From JBDRNO01 sp043811005 (GTDB lineage: Bacteria > Bacteroidota > Bacteroidia > NORP154), in NCBI GenBank assembly GCA_043811005.1, contig JBDRNO010000171.1:1-64000 (forward strand): a stretch of DNA of 64,000 nt. Reading direction: 5' to 3'. A program made the translations under genes and the position numbers. Shown here piece after piece: positions 33,201 through 34,201 of this stretch (positions within the stretch are counted from its first letter, which is position 1; every line of letters begins with the position of its first letter). Under the pieces are notes generated by a model. It had not been told where the DNA came from, did not search any database, and worked only from the letters and a program-made list of their open reading frames with translations.

Positions 33201-33704
33201 ACTTTAAATACTTACTCTGTTCCTATTGCCCTTGGTGATTCGGTAACATTGATAGCTTACAATGCTACAACATATATATGGTCACCTTCGGCAGGTTTAA
33301 ATACCAATAACGGCTCAACCGTAATAGCATCACCTGATACTACAAAAACTTATACTGTAACAGGAACAAATGATTGGGGCTGTTCCAATGATGCCAGTGT
33401 AATAGTTATTGTGAAAGGAACAGGGATTGACGAAAACACCATTGTTCAGAATTTGTCAATATATCCCAATCCCACGAGAGATGTATTTGTTGTAGATTTT
33501 ATTTCTTCCGAAAGTGGACTTGTAGAGATCAATTTACAAAACTCCCTGGGGCAAATGCTGATCATTAAGGAAATTGAATCTGATAAAGGTCACTATTACA
33601 CTCAAACATTCGATGTGAAAGATCTGGGAACAGGGGTGTATAATTTGCAGATAGTTACTGATAGTGGGGTAATTAATAGTAAAGTGGTGGTGTTTAAAAA
33701 TTAA
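6180..33704 (+). CDS. Giant T9SS-secreted modular surface protein (ORF1)
   Basis: A 9174-aa protein (very roughly 0.95 MDa). An in-frame TTG lies seven codons upstream, but ATG 6180 is chosen because all three paralogues align there (MKKKL, MKKKL, MKRKL). The signal peptide is residues 1-21 (GFA/QP). Eleven choice-of-anchor D modules with cargo follow to about residue 4480. Their signatures are PDSFDVT, LTIYNTGG, PGDSAIV, SNDP, LSDTCLDLDT and NTGCDTLFVT. In order the cargo is: YVTN propeller, FGDGWNG module, two YVTN propellers, GATase-like, LamG-like, MAM-like, an unrecognised DGGGDMYD module, an unrecognised Cys-rich module, GATase-like and reelin-like. Three Ig-like arrays (29, 13 and 9 units) follow, separated by two cargo-free anchor D segments, then a PKD-like domain and a T9SS type A sorting domain (NLSIYPNPTRD). 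This implies Sec export, T9SS transport across the outer membrane and surface attachment. Adhesion or matrix function is inferred. It is first of three tandem paralogues. Confidence 0.93.
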   Translation: MKKKLLQLALILTGISGTGFAQPVISYNPDSFNVTLPGCNDSTTLPFTIYNTGSVDLYSDVFNGTVASGGTFDYAYLANSNDGNVSVIDLSNNSIIGSPIPVGMWPMRLSISPDRKYVYVSNRGSNDIDVIQTSDNTVIANIPVGFAPTGIAFTPDGNFAYSCNRDDNNVIMIDCSTYAIVDTITQDMNWPQDIAITPNGKYAYVVNRNSGVTVFETSTNNVIANLPSVSMGHSVVITPDGQFVYVSESVNPGFIMVIDVNTNTIIDSIGIFQQAVGLDITQDGNYIYAGNKWNSSVEVIDVSTNAIITTIMDPRLNNCWGVAISPDGNYVYVTVSWNSPSIVIIDVNTNTVIGDLTASFNGSWDITTIKGATWLSEDPVSDTIVPGDSSIIYVKFKASGLNSGTYTSQILISSNDVVPPIDTIPCTLTVIGVPVLELSDSCLDLDTAMVGGTNLDTVLFINTGCDTLFITSITNSLSEFNVDTFTSVVLPYEYGGAIISFTPTSVTSYFDTLNIFTNDVDTTVCLSGVGIPPAIISVVPDSFDVTILSCSDSVTIPLTIYNTGAANLTYDFNAPCLYMVVTINTQNWGGEVSWEIENEFSVVVMSGSGYADFSTYVDSLCVPPGNYSFYAYDAFGDGWNGGTYDVSVGGVTIANNGGASPDNFFCCGFDLESTEPFTIIGGVFLPSWLSLNPGTPDTLAPGDSAIVDVQFNSTGLGSGQHTYDLNINSNDPVNNPLIVPCTLTVNGVPQLVLSDTCLDLDTAMIGATNYDTVIFMNTGCDTLFITSITNTLSEFNIDTFTSVILPYNWGGAIISFSPTSVGSFLDTLNIFSNDVDTAVCLSGEGIPAPTISFVPDSFNVTLSGCDDSITLPVTIYNAGGGDLDFDVLDGIYSPVAEFGFAYIANSNDNTVSVLDLATNTIVGVPIPVGMYPWRITVKPDGNYVYVSNRDGNSISVIRTSDNTVTATIPVGQRPTGLAFTPDGNYAYVGNRNSNNVMVINCTTNSVVATITQSLNGPQDIAITPDGNYAYVATFNNSVTVIDVGPDTVYANIPGVGSCHSIAITPDGQFIYVTEGWGTNVRVIETATNTILTTIGGFNSPAGIDITPDGNSAWVADRWGSRIVMIDVITNTVVKTVPDPLFNNAWDIGISNDGVYAYVTNPNSFPNTLIIYDIVGDSITGTQLAGNGSRGLSLLKGGVEWMIENPTAGTIVPGDSASVDVTFYASGLTSGTYTANIFIISNDPVTPVDTIPCTLTLNGYPVLELSDTCLDLDTTMVGATNYDTVIFLNTGCDTLFISSITNSLSEFNVDTFTSVVLPYDFGGAIVSFSPTSAGSFFDTLNIFSNDVDTTVCLSGEGIPAPTISFIPDSFNVTLTVCDDSITLPVTIYNTGAGDLDFDVLDGVYSPVVDFGFAYIANSSDNSVSVLDLATNTIVGVPIPVGMYPWRITVKPDGNYVYVSNRDDNTISVIRTSDNTVTATIPVGQRPTGLAFTPDGNYAYVGNRNSNNVMVINCTTNSVVATITQSLNGPQDIAITPDGNYAYVATFNNSVTVIDVGPDTVLINIPGIANCHSIVITPNGQFAYVTEGWNGNVWVIETATNTILTTISSFNNTVGIDITPDGNSVWVVDKWNSQIVMIDVNTNTVVKTVPNPLFNNAWDIGISNDGGYAYVTNPNSFPNTLIIYDIVGDSIAGTQFAGNGSRGLSLLKGGVEWMIENPTAGTIVPGDSASVDVTFYTSGLTSGTYTANIFITSNDPVTPIDTIPCALTFNGYPVLALSDTCLDLDTAMVGTTNNQPLWFYNTGCDTLFVTNITNTVPEFFVDTTQLTLLPGDSGLVIVSFSPASVGTFLDTLDIFNNDVDTTVCLRGEAILAPTISFNPDSFDVTITSCCDSSTLPLTIYNTGGSDLIFDLGIDNQTTPKVLLMNAWGDANAVRTQLVSTGRFVPSDFGILTNPATLSMADLASFDVVLAWGGANWSDPILIGDTLKKFVDQGGGVVIATYSLSAPWPIAGGILNPNYSPFLPGPTQAVSGTIDITTLPDPNHPIFNNISVDPTYWSNISYSNPPLNIGGTLIASDIGGNRVVAENPDGNVIGISVYPDNLGAGNAEARLMFANALYYVNKVDWLSASLSADTITPGDSTIVNLTFNTCDKNTGIYTANLTINSNDPASPLETISCTLTLNGYPVMALSDTCLDLDTAMVGTTNIQPLWFYNTGCDTLFVTNITNILPDFSVDTTMLTLLPGDSGLVIVSFSPASAATFLDTLNVFSNDVDTTVCLSGVGIPTPTIFTIPDSFDVTITSCCDSTTLPLYLYNIGGGDLYINNIDYGGGVPPLFYEPWESGTYLPTWTTGSCGFTYNVTTTDPAVGAYCMEMIGGCSNHYQGLRHAWGTSTPSYVSFRVKSGNAGLSDGYFVIGENPSASTTNQMAFFYMRNTGNMRLAGPDIDFPYLPNQWYHIEFRNIDYGTQTFDWYVDGALVNASTSFRGTNITNNEVHFYNFNSSTSWFDEIVIGDGPPGIEWLTVNPLTDTIAPGDSSLINVEFNNCGLGTGTYIAEIIINSNDHANSFDTVPVTLNSVGSPEIILSDTCLYLDSIMEFTVNTGSVMIYNNGCDTLFVTNITNSLPEYSVDTANFALLPGDSQQVIVTFSPTSAGTFTDTLTIVNNDGDTTVCLLGKAYDSPTISFVPDSFDVTIVGCCDSSTLPLTIYNTGGIDLIFNLQGENDFFDDFESGLGNWSWTGNWGLTPDAYQGANALSESPFGNYGDGWNQYIELIQPIRISEASSCELTYWQKRSMECCCDWFQTQISVNGGGWITLASWNCNDPAWNLKTFDLSGFLTDGDTLGVRFNFTSDGSVNFDGVQIDNVSITGVHSFETWMSGTPLSDTVASGDSTIVNFQFNSCGVNVGSYPANVIIISNDPLNPQDTVPVVLTVQGAPVIELSDTCIDLDTAMQWTTSTNTFRIYNTGCDTLFVSNMTTTLAEFYPDTTALAIPLGDSAQVTVSFSPVTAGNFYDTLIIYNNDVDTSICLSGYAYLAPDIATDPDSFDVTIPACCDSTTQSLTIYNNGGTDLTFTITICSSASLTLDTILNNLNQNYLNVTSVIPSRYDFTDGVAGTNIGDGGGDMYDNGNYLWTNLGGTFNYSDNTVIPDAWLGATGKYFTRKHPGLFVFAADLDGIDWFEITGNLGADGGGNADTATLTATNCGITYKGFVKRVYNAGDPSVNHLIIVENDPAIDYTWTANTDDDQHRIYNLSSAPTTRLYYLLYASTGGGYINNAQTLNIMTEFIKAILPPAGWLSFSLNTDTITPGDSTIIDAQFNTCGMNAGTHTSDIIITSNDPLNSQTAIPATFTVIGVAEIELSDTCLDLDTVMQWSTGNNSFWIYNTGCDTLFVTNMTTSLSEFSTDTTALTILLGDSAQVTVSFSPTTAGNFYDTLIIYNNDVDTSICLSAYAYLAPAISFDPDTFDVSITACCDSLIYPVTIYNTGGSDLIYNSSTISGSVMTYSENFTNGNTYCPGTPQFDNWVSFRSQLDTNLYMFTRVTIKGSNDMTGRSCTDPVMVKQMAGSLWHSVASTWTGCDGNTWMVGMGCGGGCGAPASQIVEFTADGTTCNCTSPGYILRPAIGNNNWGGINGVTCGAPTQTMTVEFEFISWLKLSQTLADTIAPGDSAIVNATFNSCGINAGTYINTIVITSNDPINSPDTIPVTFTINGAPEIALSDSCLYLDSIIQYSSNTETFYIRNIGCDTLFVSDINNSLTEFSVSDTAGYIMPGDSAEIIVTFAPLTDGFFQDTLTIFNNDADTTVCLSAYAYLAPVISYVPDSFDVTLAACCDSVTYPLTIYNTGGSDLAVELAGTGTMGTPDVALVTAEEAAYNTDVRNKLIATGAFNSVTLVDARFTTPTLADLQNYDAVLVWRNYGFNNAALLGDNLADYVDGGGGVVTAVFANSSSTITGRFNSDDYWVIPPVGDVTGAQSMGTVFFPAHPIMQGVTSFNGGTTAWRVSNFNVHASATRIADWVDGRPLVATRLINDAYRVDLGMFPPSSDIIGGGWVSSTDGALLMANSLLWSIDGGAASWLSVNPETDTIAPGDSSLFNVEFNSCGQNTGTYFSDIIIMSNDPLTPQDTILAVFTVQGAPEIVLSDSCLYLDSIMEYTFSVNSFWIFNTGCDTLFVTDINNSTPEYGVTDTAFTIPLGDSALVMVWFAPASVGFFQDTLTILNNDTDITVCLSGYGYGRPIISTDPDSFDVALNGCCDSIIVPMTIYNSGLSDLTWNSCSNTGIYDDFDPIDGSAWSSYSGIASANCGSVSGNAMYFNAAGIREATTIDMDVQCINAISFYLKVANGTAFPCESADAGEDVVLEYSTDGGAFWNNIFTYDQDNYANFTYINEPIPPPAQTSSTRFRWRQLSHSGSVNDHWAIEDVFIGDTVSIASMSPDTGTIVSGDSAIVNVIFDGCGLAPGSYSDSVIINSNDPLNPQIVLDATITKDTMPGAPVASDTTICFGDPTPDLTATGTNIQWYDDPLLDSVIFSGNPFASGDTVAGIYTYYVTQTVNGCESPEDTSVLTINAGPPAPVATDTTICFGNPTPDLIAAGTNIKWYSDPLLDTLVFTGSPFASGDTAIGIYNYYVTDSITGCIPSTADTASLTINFVPTAPGSSDTTICFGDPTPDLIATGSNIKWYSDSSLTTLEFVGDSFASGDTAVGIYIYYAMDSINGCAGPYTVVTLSINGAPTAPPDSDTTICYGDPIPDLVATGTYIQWYSDTGLTTLVFSGDTFATGDSTVGAHIYYVTDSVSGCAASPADTAILFINAIPPAPIASDSAICFGDPPGELTATGTNLQWYSDSLLDTLVWIGDPFTTGETGAGTYTYFVTQTVSGCESPADTVTLTIYATPAPDSSDTTICSGDPTPDLTATGTNIKWYSDSLLDTLLFSGNPFATGETAVGIYIYYVTDSLNGCESPGTMVTLTINAGPGVPVASDTAICFGDPTPDLTATGTNIQWYDDPLLDYVIYTGSPFATGETAAGIYTWYVTDSILGCPEGPADTVTLTINAIPSVPVSSDTLICFGNPTPDLSATGSNIQWYSDPGLTVLEFSGNPFATGETVAGSYTYYATQTVSNCESPSVTVTLTINDIPATPAVSDTAICFGDPTPDLVASGTNIQWYDDGGLTNLVFTGSPFATGNTAAGTYTYYVTDSVNGCPASPADTVTLIINAIPAAPLASDTASCVGDTVPDLIAVGANIQWYDDTLLTIPVFIGDTFTTGDTLPGTYIYYATQTVNNCESPADTVTLTIYSTPAPTSSDTTICFGDPTPDLSATGSNIQWYSDPALTTWEFSGNPFTSGDVAVGIYTYYATQTLNSCEGPAVSVILTINAGPGIPVASDTAICFGDTIPDLTSTGTNIQWYDDPLLDSVISTGSPFVTGETAVGIYTYYVTDSVTGCAEGTPDTAVLTINAIPTAPVSSDTIICFGDPTPDLSATGSNIQWYSDSALTTLEFSGNPFSSGDVAVGVYIYYSTQTVSGCESPGTAVTLTINAPPAVPAGSDTAICFGDPTPDLTASGLYIQWYSDTGLTTLEFAGDTFVTGETAAGTYNYYVTDSVIGCAQSIPDTATLIINAIPSAPIASDTASCVGDTTPDLIAVGANIQWYDDTLLTIPVFIGDTFTTGDTLPGIYTYYATQTVNNCESPADTVTLTIYSTPAPTSSDTTICFGDPTPDLSVTGSNIQWYSDPALTTLEFSGNPFSSGDTTVGIYTYYATQTLNNCEGPAVAVTLTINAGPGVPVASDTAICFGDPTPDLTSTGTNIQWYDDPLLDSVIATVSPFATGETAVGTYVYYVTDSVTGCSEGTPDTAVLTINAIPTAPVSSDTIICFGDPTPDLSATGSNIQWYSDSALTTLEFSGNPFSSGDVAVGVYIYYATQTVNNCESPGTTVTLTINAPPAVPAGSDTAICFGDQTPDLTASGLYNQWYSDAGLTILEFAGDTFVTGETAAATYTYYVTDSVTGCAQSIPDTATLIINAIPLAPIASDTASCVGDTVPDLIAVGANIQWYDDTLLTIPVFIGDTFTTGDTTAGIFIYYVTQTVNNCESPADTVTLTIYSTPAPTSSDTTICFVDPTPDLSATGSGIQWYSDSALTTLEFSGNPFSSGDTIVGIFTYYATQTLNNCEGPAVIVTLTINAGPGIPVASDTAICFGDTVPDLTSTGTNIQWYDDPLLDSVIFTGNPFATGETAVGIYTYYVTDSVTGCAEGTPDTAVLTINTIPTAPASSDTIICFGDPTPDLSATGSNIQWYSDSALTTLEFSGNPFSSGDVAVGVYIYYATQTVSGCESSGTAVTLTINAPPAAPAASADTAICFGDPTPDLTSSGTNIQWYSDTGLTTLEFAGDTFATGETATGTYTYYVTDSVSGCSQSPAVTVTLIINVLPSVPVAPDTAICFGDTVPDLVATGDSIQWYSDPLLDTLVYSGSSFATGNTTAGIYTYYVTQTDTVTLCESYQDTVTLTINSIPLAPISSDEIVCYGDPVPNLVATGTNVQWYSDSLLDSLVYSGSSFATGDTAEGTYIYYATQTQNNCESPAITVTLSINTGPSVPAATADTAICFGDTTPDITASGTYIQWYSDPLLDSVVFTGSPFATGVTAVGIYTWYVTDSVPGCVASIADTVTFTINAIPLAPVSSDTTVCFGEPTPDLVASGTNIQWYSDSLLTALVFSGDTYATGNIADSVYTYYATQTINGCESPATTVVLTILPAPPMPTASDTIVCYGDPVPDLTATGTNIQWYSDPLLDTLVFSGSPFATGDTAIGVYTYYVVDSTGSCFSQVNPVTLTITSYPILTLSDTCLDLGPIIEFTTITDTLFFFNPGCDTLQITNITNSTPEFSVDTTYISVLPGNTGQVIVTFAPTASGIYLDTLNITSNDVDDTVCLSGSALGAPVIAALPDSFNVAFDGCCDSSVSTLTIYNTGVTDLICNISTDSIWLGVSISAETVAAGDSAIVAVTFNGCIMNPGTYIASITISSNDPLNPFVIIPVTLVKDPLPASPSAVLTEVCFGDSVPALIANGGDTILWYDDPGLTNLVFVGDTFATGDTAIGAYTYYITSMVHSCESLPDSVTLAINTPPSAPVASDTTICFGVATPDLIASGTYIQWYSDTGLTTLVYAGGTFPTGMTADSVYTWYVTDSTGGCSESPADTATLTIIPAPVPPVVSSDTVICFGDPTPSFTATGDSILWYTDPLLITPVFSGATFAPADTAPGVYTYYATQTDTSVSNCQSPADSVILTINEIPSAPATAGDTSICVGSPTPELVAFGSYLRWYDDIGLTNLVFSGDTFQPADTVVGVFEYFVTDSVATCAQGPASMVTLTINTLSTIPVATDTTICYGYPTPALIATGTYIKWYSDSGLSNLVFSGDTFPSGDSLAGIYTYYVTDSVGGCPATSADTAILTINTLPSAPALSDTTICYGDPTPDLVASGTLIKWYSDSLLDTMVFSGSSFTTGETAAGLYIYYTTQTDTLTGCESPATMITLTINAIPAAPTATDETVCEGDSVPDLIATGVNIIWYSDTGLSVVEFSGDTFATGQIIPGTFTYYVTQTVLDCESPADTVTLVILPTPSVPTASDETACEGSAIPDLIATGTDIKWYSDSSLTILSDTGNTYATGQTVPGTYTYYVTDSLPGCSGLSASVALTIIPMPVAPTASDSVICYGEPTPDMVATGTLIRWYDDILLQNLIYSGDTLVPADTAAGIYLYYATQTDTVTLCEGPAITVSLTINALPSIPTASDEVACEGAAVPDLVASGSNITWYSDTSLSVIEFIGDTFTTGDSVAGTYIYYVTQTILSCEGPADTVSLNILLSVPAPTASDEIGCEGGTIPDLSATGSNIQWYNSPLLDTVIFTGSFFATGDTALGTYTWYVTDSVPGCAESAADTVTLTINAIPSAPVSSDTTICFGDPTPDLVASGTIIQWYSDSLLTALVYSGNTYATGNTLDSIYTYYATQTINGCESPATSVILTILPAPPMPAATDVIVCWGDSVPDLTATGANIQWYSDPLLDTLVFSGSPFTTGDTAIGTNTYYVVDSSGSCFSPVNTVTLTITSYPILTLSDTCLDLGAIIELTSSTDILFFFNPGCDTLQITNITNTTPEYSVDTTSITVLPGDTGQLIVTFSPAASGTYLDTLNITSNDVDATVCLSGSALGAPVIAALPDSFNVAFNGCCDSSVSTLTISNTGATDLICNISTDSIWLGVSTTTDTVATGDSSLIAVTFNGCIMNPGTYTASITIGSNDPLDPSVIIPVTLVKDSLPSSPSAVLTEVCFGDSVPALIATGGDTILWYDDPGLTNLVFVGDTFATGETAIGAYTYYITSMVDSCESIADSVTLGINTPASAPVAPDTTVCFGVATPDLIASGTYIQWYSDTGLTTLVFSGDNFPTGMTADSVYTWYVTDSTGGCSASPADTATLTIIPAPVPPVASADTIICFGDPIPSFAATGDSILWYNDPLLITPIFSGDTFAPADTAPGVYTYYVTQTDTSISNCQSPADSALLTINAIPSAPVTSGDTAICLGNPTPDLIAFGSYIRWYDDSGLTSLVFVGDTFQPVDSIVGIYTYYVTDSVATCSQGPANTVTLTINVLSTVPTPTDTTICYGDPTPDLIATGTYIKWYSDSDLTNLVFSGDTFPSGDTAAGIYTYYVTDSVGGCPATPADTATLTINALPAAPIANDTTICFGETTPDLVATGVGIRWYNDSLLDTLVFTGDTFPTGDTITGIYTYYATQTDTLTNCESPAVTVILTINPIPTAPTSTGVTECEGNPIPDLTATGTNIQWYSDTALTVLEFSGDTFATGQTVAGTYTYYVTQTLLGCESPADTVSLVILPTPSAPVALDESACEGGTIPDLTAIGTNIKWYGDPGLTNQVCTGNTFATGQTSPGIYTYYVTDSLPGCPGPATTVTLTINTMPGAPTANDVTICYGEPTPDLTATGTNVQWYKDPTLLILSYSGNTFATGVTAVGIYTWYVTQTAIGCGESQADSVTLTINPKPLVTLNTYSVPIALGDSVTLIAYNATTYIWSPSAGLNTNNGSTVIASPDTTKTYTVTGTNDWGCSNDASVIVIVKGTGIDENTIVQNLSIYPNPTRDVFVVDFISSESGLVEINLQNSLGQMLIIKEIESDKGHYYTQTFDVKDLGTGVYNLQIVTDSGVINSKVVVFKN
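6390..7290 (+). other. YVTN beta-propeller cargo 1 (ORF1)
   Basis: Residues about 71-371. Blades repeat YAYLANSNDGNVSVIDL, KYVYVSNRGSNDI and SPDGNYVYV motifs of the YVTN/SMP-30-like propeller family. The propeller is inserted between the anchor D strand ending YNTGSVDL and the strand starting WLSEDP. It is probably a binding platform; no catalytic residues were identified. Confidence 0.85.
7902..8235 (+). other. FGDGWNG cargo module (ORF1)
   Basis: Residues about 575-686, with the core YAFDAFGDGWNGG-like stretch (YAYDAFGDGWNGGTYDVSVG). This short extracellular beta-domain motif is seen in secreted Bacteroidota and some eukaryotic proteins. Function unknown. It occurs once in the window. Confidence 0.6.
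8863..9765 (+). other. YVTN beta-propeller cargo 2 (ORF1)
   Basis: Residues about 895-1196, with blades such as FAYIANSNDNTVSVLDL and TPDGNYAYVGNRNSNNV. It is the left copy of a 1533-bp tandem duplication with the next propeller. Confidence 0.88.
10396..11298 (+). other. YVTN beta-propeller cargo 3 (ORF1)
   Basis: Residues about 1406-1707. Most blades match propeller 2 nearly word for word. The last third differs more (VTEGWNGNVWVIETATN). Confidence 0.88.
11928..12537 (+). other. GATase-fold (ThuA-like) cargo, probably non-catalytic (ORF1)
   Basis: Residues about 1917-2120. KVLLMNAWGDANAVRTQL, FDVVLAWGGANW and LKKFVDQGGGVVIATYS fit the class I glutamine amidotransferase-like/ThuA fold. The nucleophile-elbow position after GGGVVIA has no Cys, so it is probably a binding domain. 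A second, divergent copy lies at 17733. Confidence 0.6.
13168..13702 (+). other. LamG/ConA-like cargo (ORF1)
   Basis: Residues about 2330-2508. LFYEPWESGTYLPTWTTGS, SYVSFRVKSGN, QWYHIEFRNIDYGTQTFDWY and WFDEIVIG fit a concanavalin A-like jelly roll, a fold that commonly binds glycans. The exact family is not certain. Confidence 0.6.
14331..14775 (+). other. MAM/immune-inhibitor-A-like jelly-roll cargo (ORF1)
   Basis: Residues about 2718-2866. It starts FFDDFESGLGNWSWTGNWGL and ends VNFDGVQIDNVSITG, the usual frame of MAM-like beta-sandwiches in Bacteroidota secreted proteins. A CCCDW motif at its centre suggests disulfides. Confidence 0.6.
15400..16038 (+). other. Unrecognised DGGGDMYD cargo module, copy 1 (ORF1)
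   Basis: Residues about 3074-3287. Landmarks are LDTILNNLNQNY, IGDGGGDMYDNGNYL, GKYFTRKHPGLFVFAADLDG, DWFEITGNLGADG, GFVKRVYNAGDPSVNHLIIV and YYLLYASTGGGYI. I do not recognise the family. One copy lies in each of the three giant proteins, always in the same anchor D loop. Confidence 0.8.
16660..17106 (+). other. Unrecognised Cys/Gly-rich cargo module, copy 1 (ORF1)
   Basis: Residues about 3494-3643. Landmarks are QFDNWVSFRSQLDTN, VTIKGSNDMTGRSCTDP, MGCGGGCGAPASQIVEF, CNCTSPGYILRP and NNNWGGINGVTCGAPTQTM. It has about eight Cys. Family not recognised. A close copy lies in ORF3 at 60622. Confidence 0.8.
17733..18366 (+). other. GATase-fold cargo 2, probably non-catalytic (ORF1)
   Basis: Residues about 3852-4063. 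DVALVTAEEAAYNTDVRNKL, YDAVLVWRNYGF, LADYVDGGGGVVTAVFA and HPIMQGVTSF. It has the same fold features as the module at 11928, again without a Cys after the Gly-rich elbow. Confidence 0.55.
18984..19434 (+). other. Reelin-repeat-like cargo, copy 1 (ORF1)
   Basis: Residues about 4269-4419. IYDDFDPIDGSAWSSYSG, DVVLEYSTDGGAFWNNI, RFRWRQLSHSG and DHWAIEDVFIG match the layout of reelin subrepeats (EYSxDGG...W, RWxQ...SG, WAIDxxxIG). A second copy lies in ORF3 at 61685. Confidence 0.65.
19623..26609 (+). repeat. Ig-like array A, 29 repeats (ORF1)
   Basis: Twenty-nine units of 79-82 residues (~240 bp). The consensus starts APVASDTTICFGDPTPDL, continues ATGTNIQWYSD, FATGDTAVGIYTYYV, NGCESPADTVTLTINA. 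Each unit has two conserved Cys about 50 residues apart and normally no Arg and at most one Lys, but eight or more Asp/Glu. It resembles the CHU_C-associated Ig-like family (Ig_7). It probably forms a long acidic stalk. Confidence 0.92.
21792..25403 (+). repeat. 1203-bp higher-order repeat, three copies
   Basis: Five consecutive Ig units form a 401-residue super-unit. The diagnostic TASCVGD unit has its Cys codon at 21819, 23022 and 24225, spacings of exactly 1203. Copies are about 21792-22994, 22995-24197 and 24198-25403. Order within each: ASCVGD, APTSS, PVAS, SSDTIICFGD, then PAGS or PAAS. Confidence 0.93.
26610..27227 (+). other. Cargo-free anchor D segment between arrays A and B
   Basis: ILTLSDTCLDLGPIIEFTT, NPGCDTLQITNITNST, then VIAALPDSFNVAFDGCCDSS and SNDPLNPFVIIPVTL. 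The strand NISTDSIWLGVS runs straight through with no inserted cargo, showing the base form of the framework. Confidence 0.85.
27228..30383 (+). repeat. Ig-like array B, 13 repeats (ORF1)
   Basis: Thirteen ~240-bp units. They begin with the odd SPSAVLTEVCFGDSVPALIA unit and include the TDETVCEGDSVPDLIATG subtype. Units 1-8 match array C units 1-8 one for one at a fixed 3774-bp spacing. Confidence 0.9.
30384..31001 (+). other. Cargo-free anchor D segment between arrays B and C
   Basis: Second copy of the segment at 26610 (ILTLSDTCLDLGAIIELTS ... VTLVKD), again with no cargo. It is also near-identical to ORF2 51707-52324. Confidence 0.85.
31002..33194 (+). repeat. Ig-like array C, 9 repeats (ORF1)
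   Basis: Nine ~240-bp units ending with PTANDVTICYGEPTPDLTAT and NPKP, directly before the PKD-like domain. It is collinear with array F of ORF2. Confidence 0.9.
33195..33704 (+). other. PKD-like domain and T9SS type A sorting domain (ORF1)
   Basis: LVTLNTYSVPIALGDSVTLI and YIWSPSAGLN...TYTVTGTNDWGCS form a PKD/Ig-like domain. From about 33450, NLSIYPNPTRDVFVVDF through TGVYNLQIVTDSG to KVVVFKN is the C-terminal sorting domain recognised by the type IX system and normally removed by the sortase PorU. Confidence 0.92.
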
Positions 33705-33715
33705 AAGTAGAAAAT

Positions 33716-33748
33716 AGACCTCACAGGTTTCCAAAACCTGTGAGGTCT
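33716..33748 (+). terminator. Perfect hairpin after ORF1
   Basis: Left arm AGACCTCACAGGTTT (33716-33730), 3-base loop, right arm AAACCTGTGAGGTCT (33734-33748): 15 perfect pairs starting 12 bases after the stop. No strong T-run follows, so it may stop transcription, protect the mRNA 3' end, or be a mobile palindrome. Confidence 0.65.
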
Positions 33749-34117
33749 GATCTGTTCATTCTGAGCCCCGCCATCCGTTAGCCAGTATGTAAGCCATAAC
33801 GGGGTGAAGAAATTCCCGGCTATTTGCACCAACCCATCAACAAGCATCTTACCGGGGACGGTGGGTTCAGCCGAACCGACAATCAGGGTGGGGGGGGAGT
33901 TAACGCGTTAGCTTTCCCATGTTTTTAGGGGGAGATACAGAGGGGGTAAAAAATCTTTGCAATACTTTATTCCTTAATCACTTCGTAAACTTCAAAAATA
34001 CCCCATTTCCCCTGCGTTACTCCAATCCAGCCATCCCGCATTTTAACTACCAAAATTTGATTCAGATGTCAAGTTTTTTTATTATATTAAGTATAAATAT
34101 TTATAATAATAATATGC

Positions 34118-34125
34118 TATATTTG
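34118..34125 (+). promoter_or_regulatory. Candidate -7 element for ORF2
   Basis: TATATTTG fits the Bacteroidota -7 consensus TAnnTTTG, with about 70 bases to the ATG. No TTG sits at the usual -33 distance, so this is tentative. Confidence 0.3.
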
Positions 34126-34201
34126 TAAATTGAGGAAGTTTTATTCCATTCTAATTTAGAAATAGTAAAAATAGTACTTTGTCAATAATATTATAAGAAT
34201 A

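Larger units (their letters stand above)
33705..34201. other. Intergenic region ORF1-ORF2, duplicated after ORF2
   Basis: A 497-bp non-coding spacer. It holds a hairpin at 33716-33748, a stretch starting ctgatctgttcattctgagc, a G-rich run (about 33888-33900) and a segment near 33925-34015 that recurs at 55208-55290. It contains only small doubtful ORFs. Very AT-rich DNA precedes ORF2. Confidence 0.7.

Noticed and set aside
33888..33900. G-run in the ORF1-ORF2 spacer as a phase-variable tract
   Set aside because: It lies about 300 bases from ORF2, outside any supported gene or promoter, and is interrupted by a T.
33919..34128. Small frames in the spacers (33919-34128 and 55169-55369)
   Set aside because: They share one short stretch only, their ends do not align, and they have no start context or domain. 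Reported as a spacer observation, not as genes.
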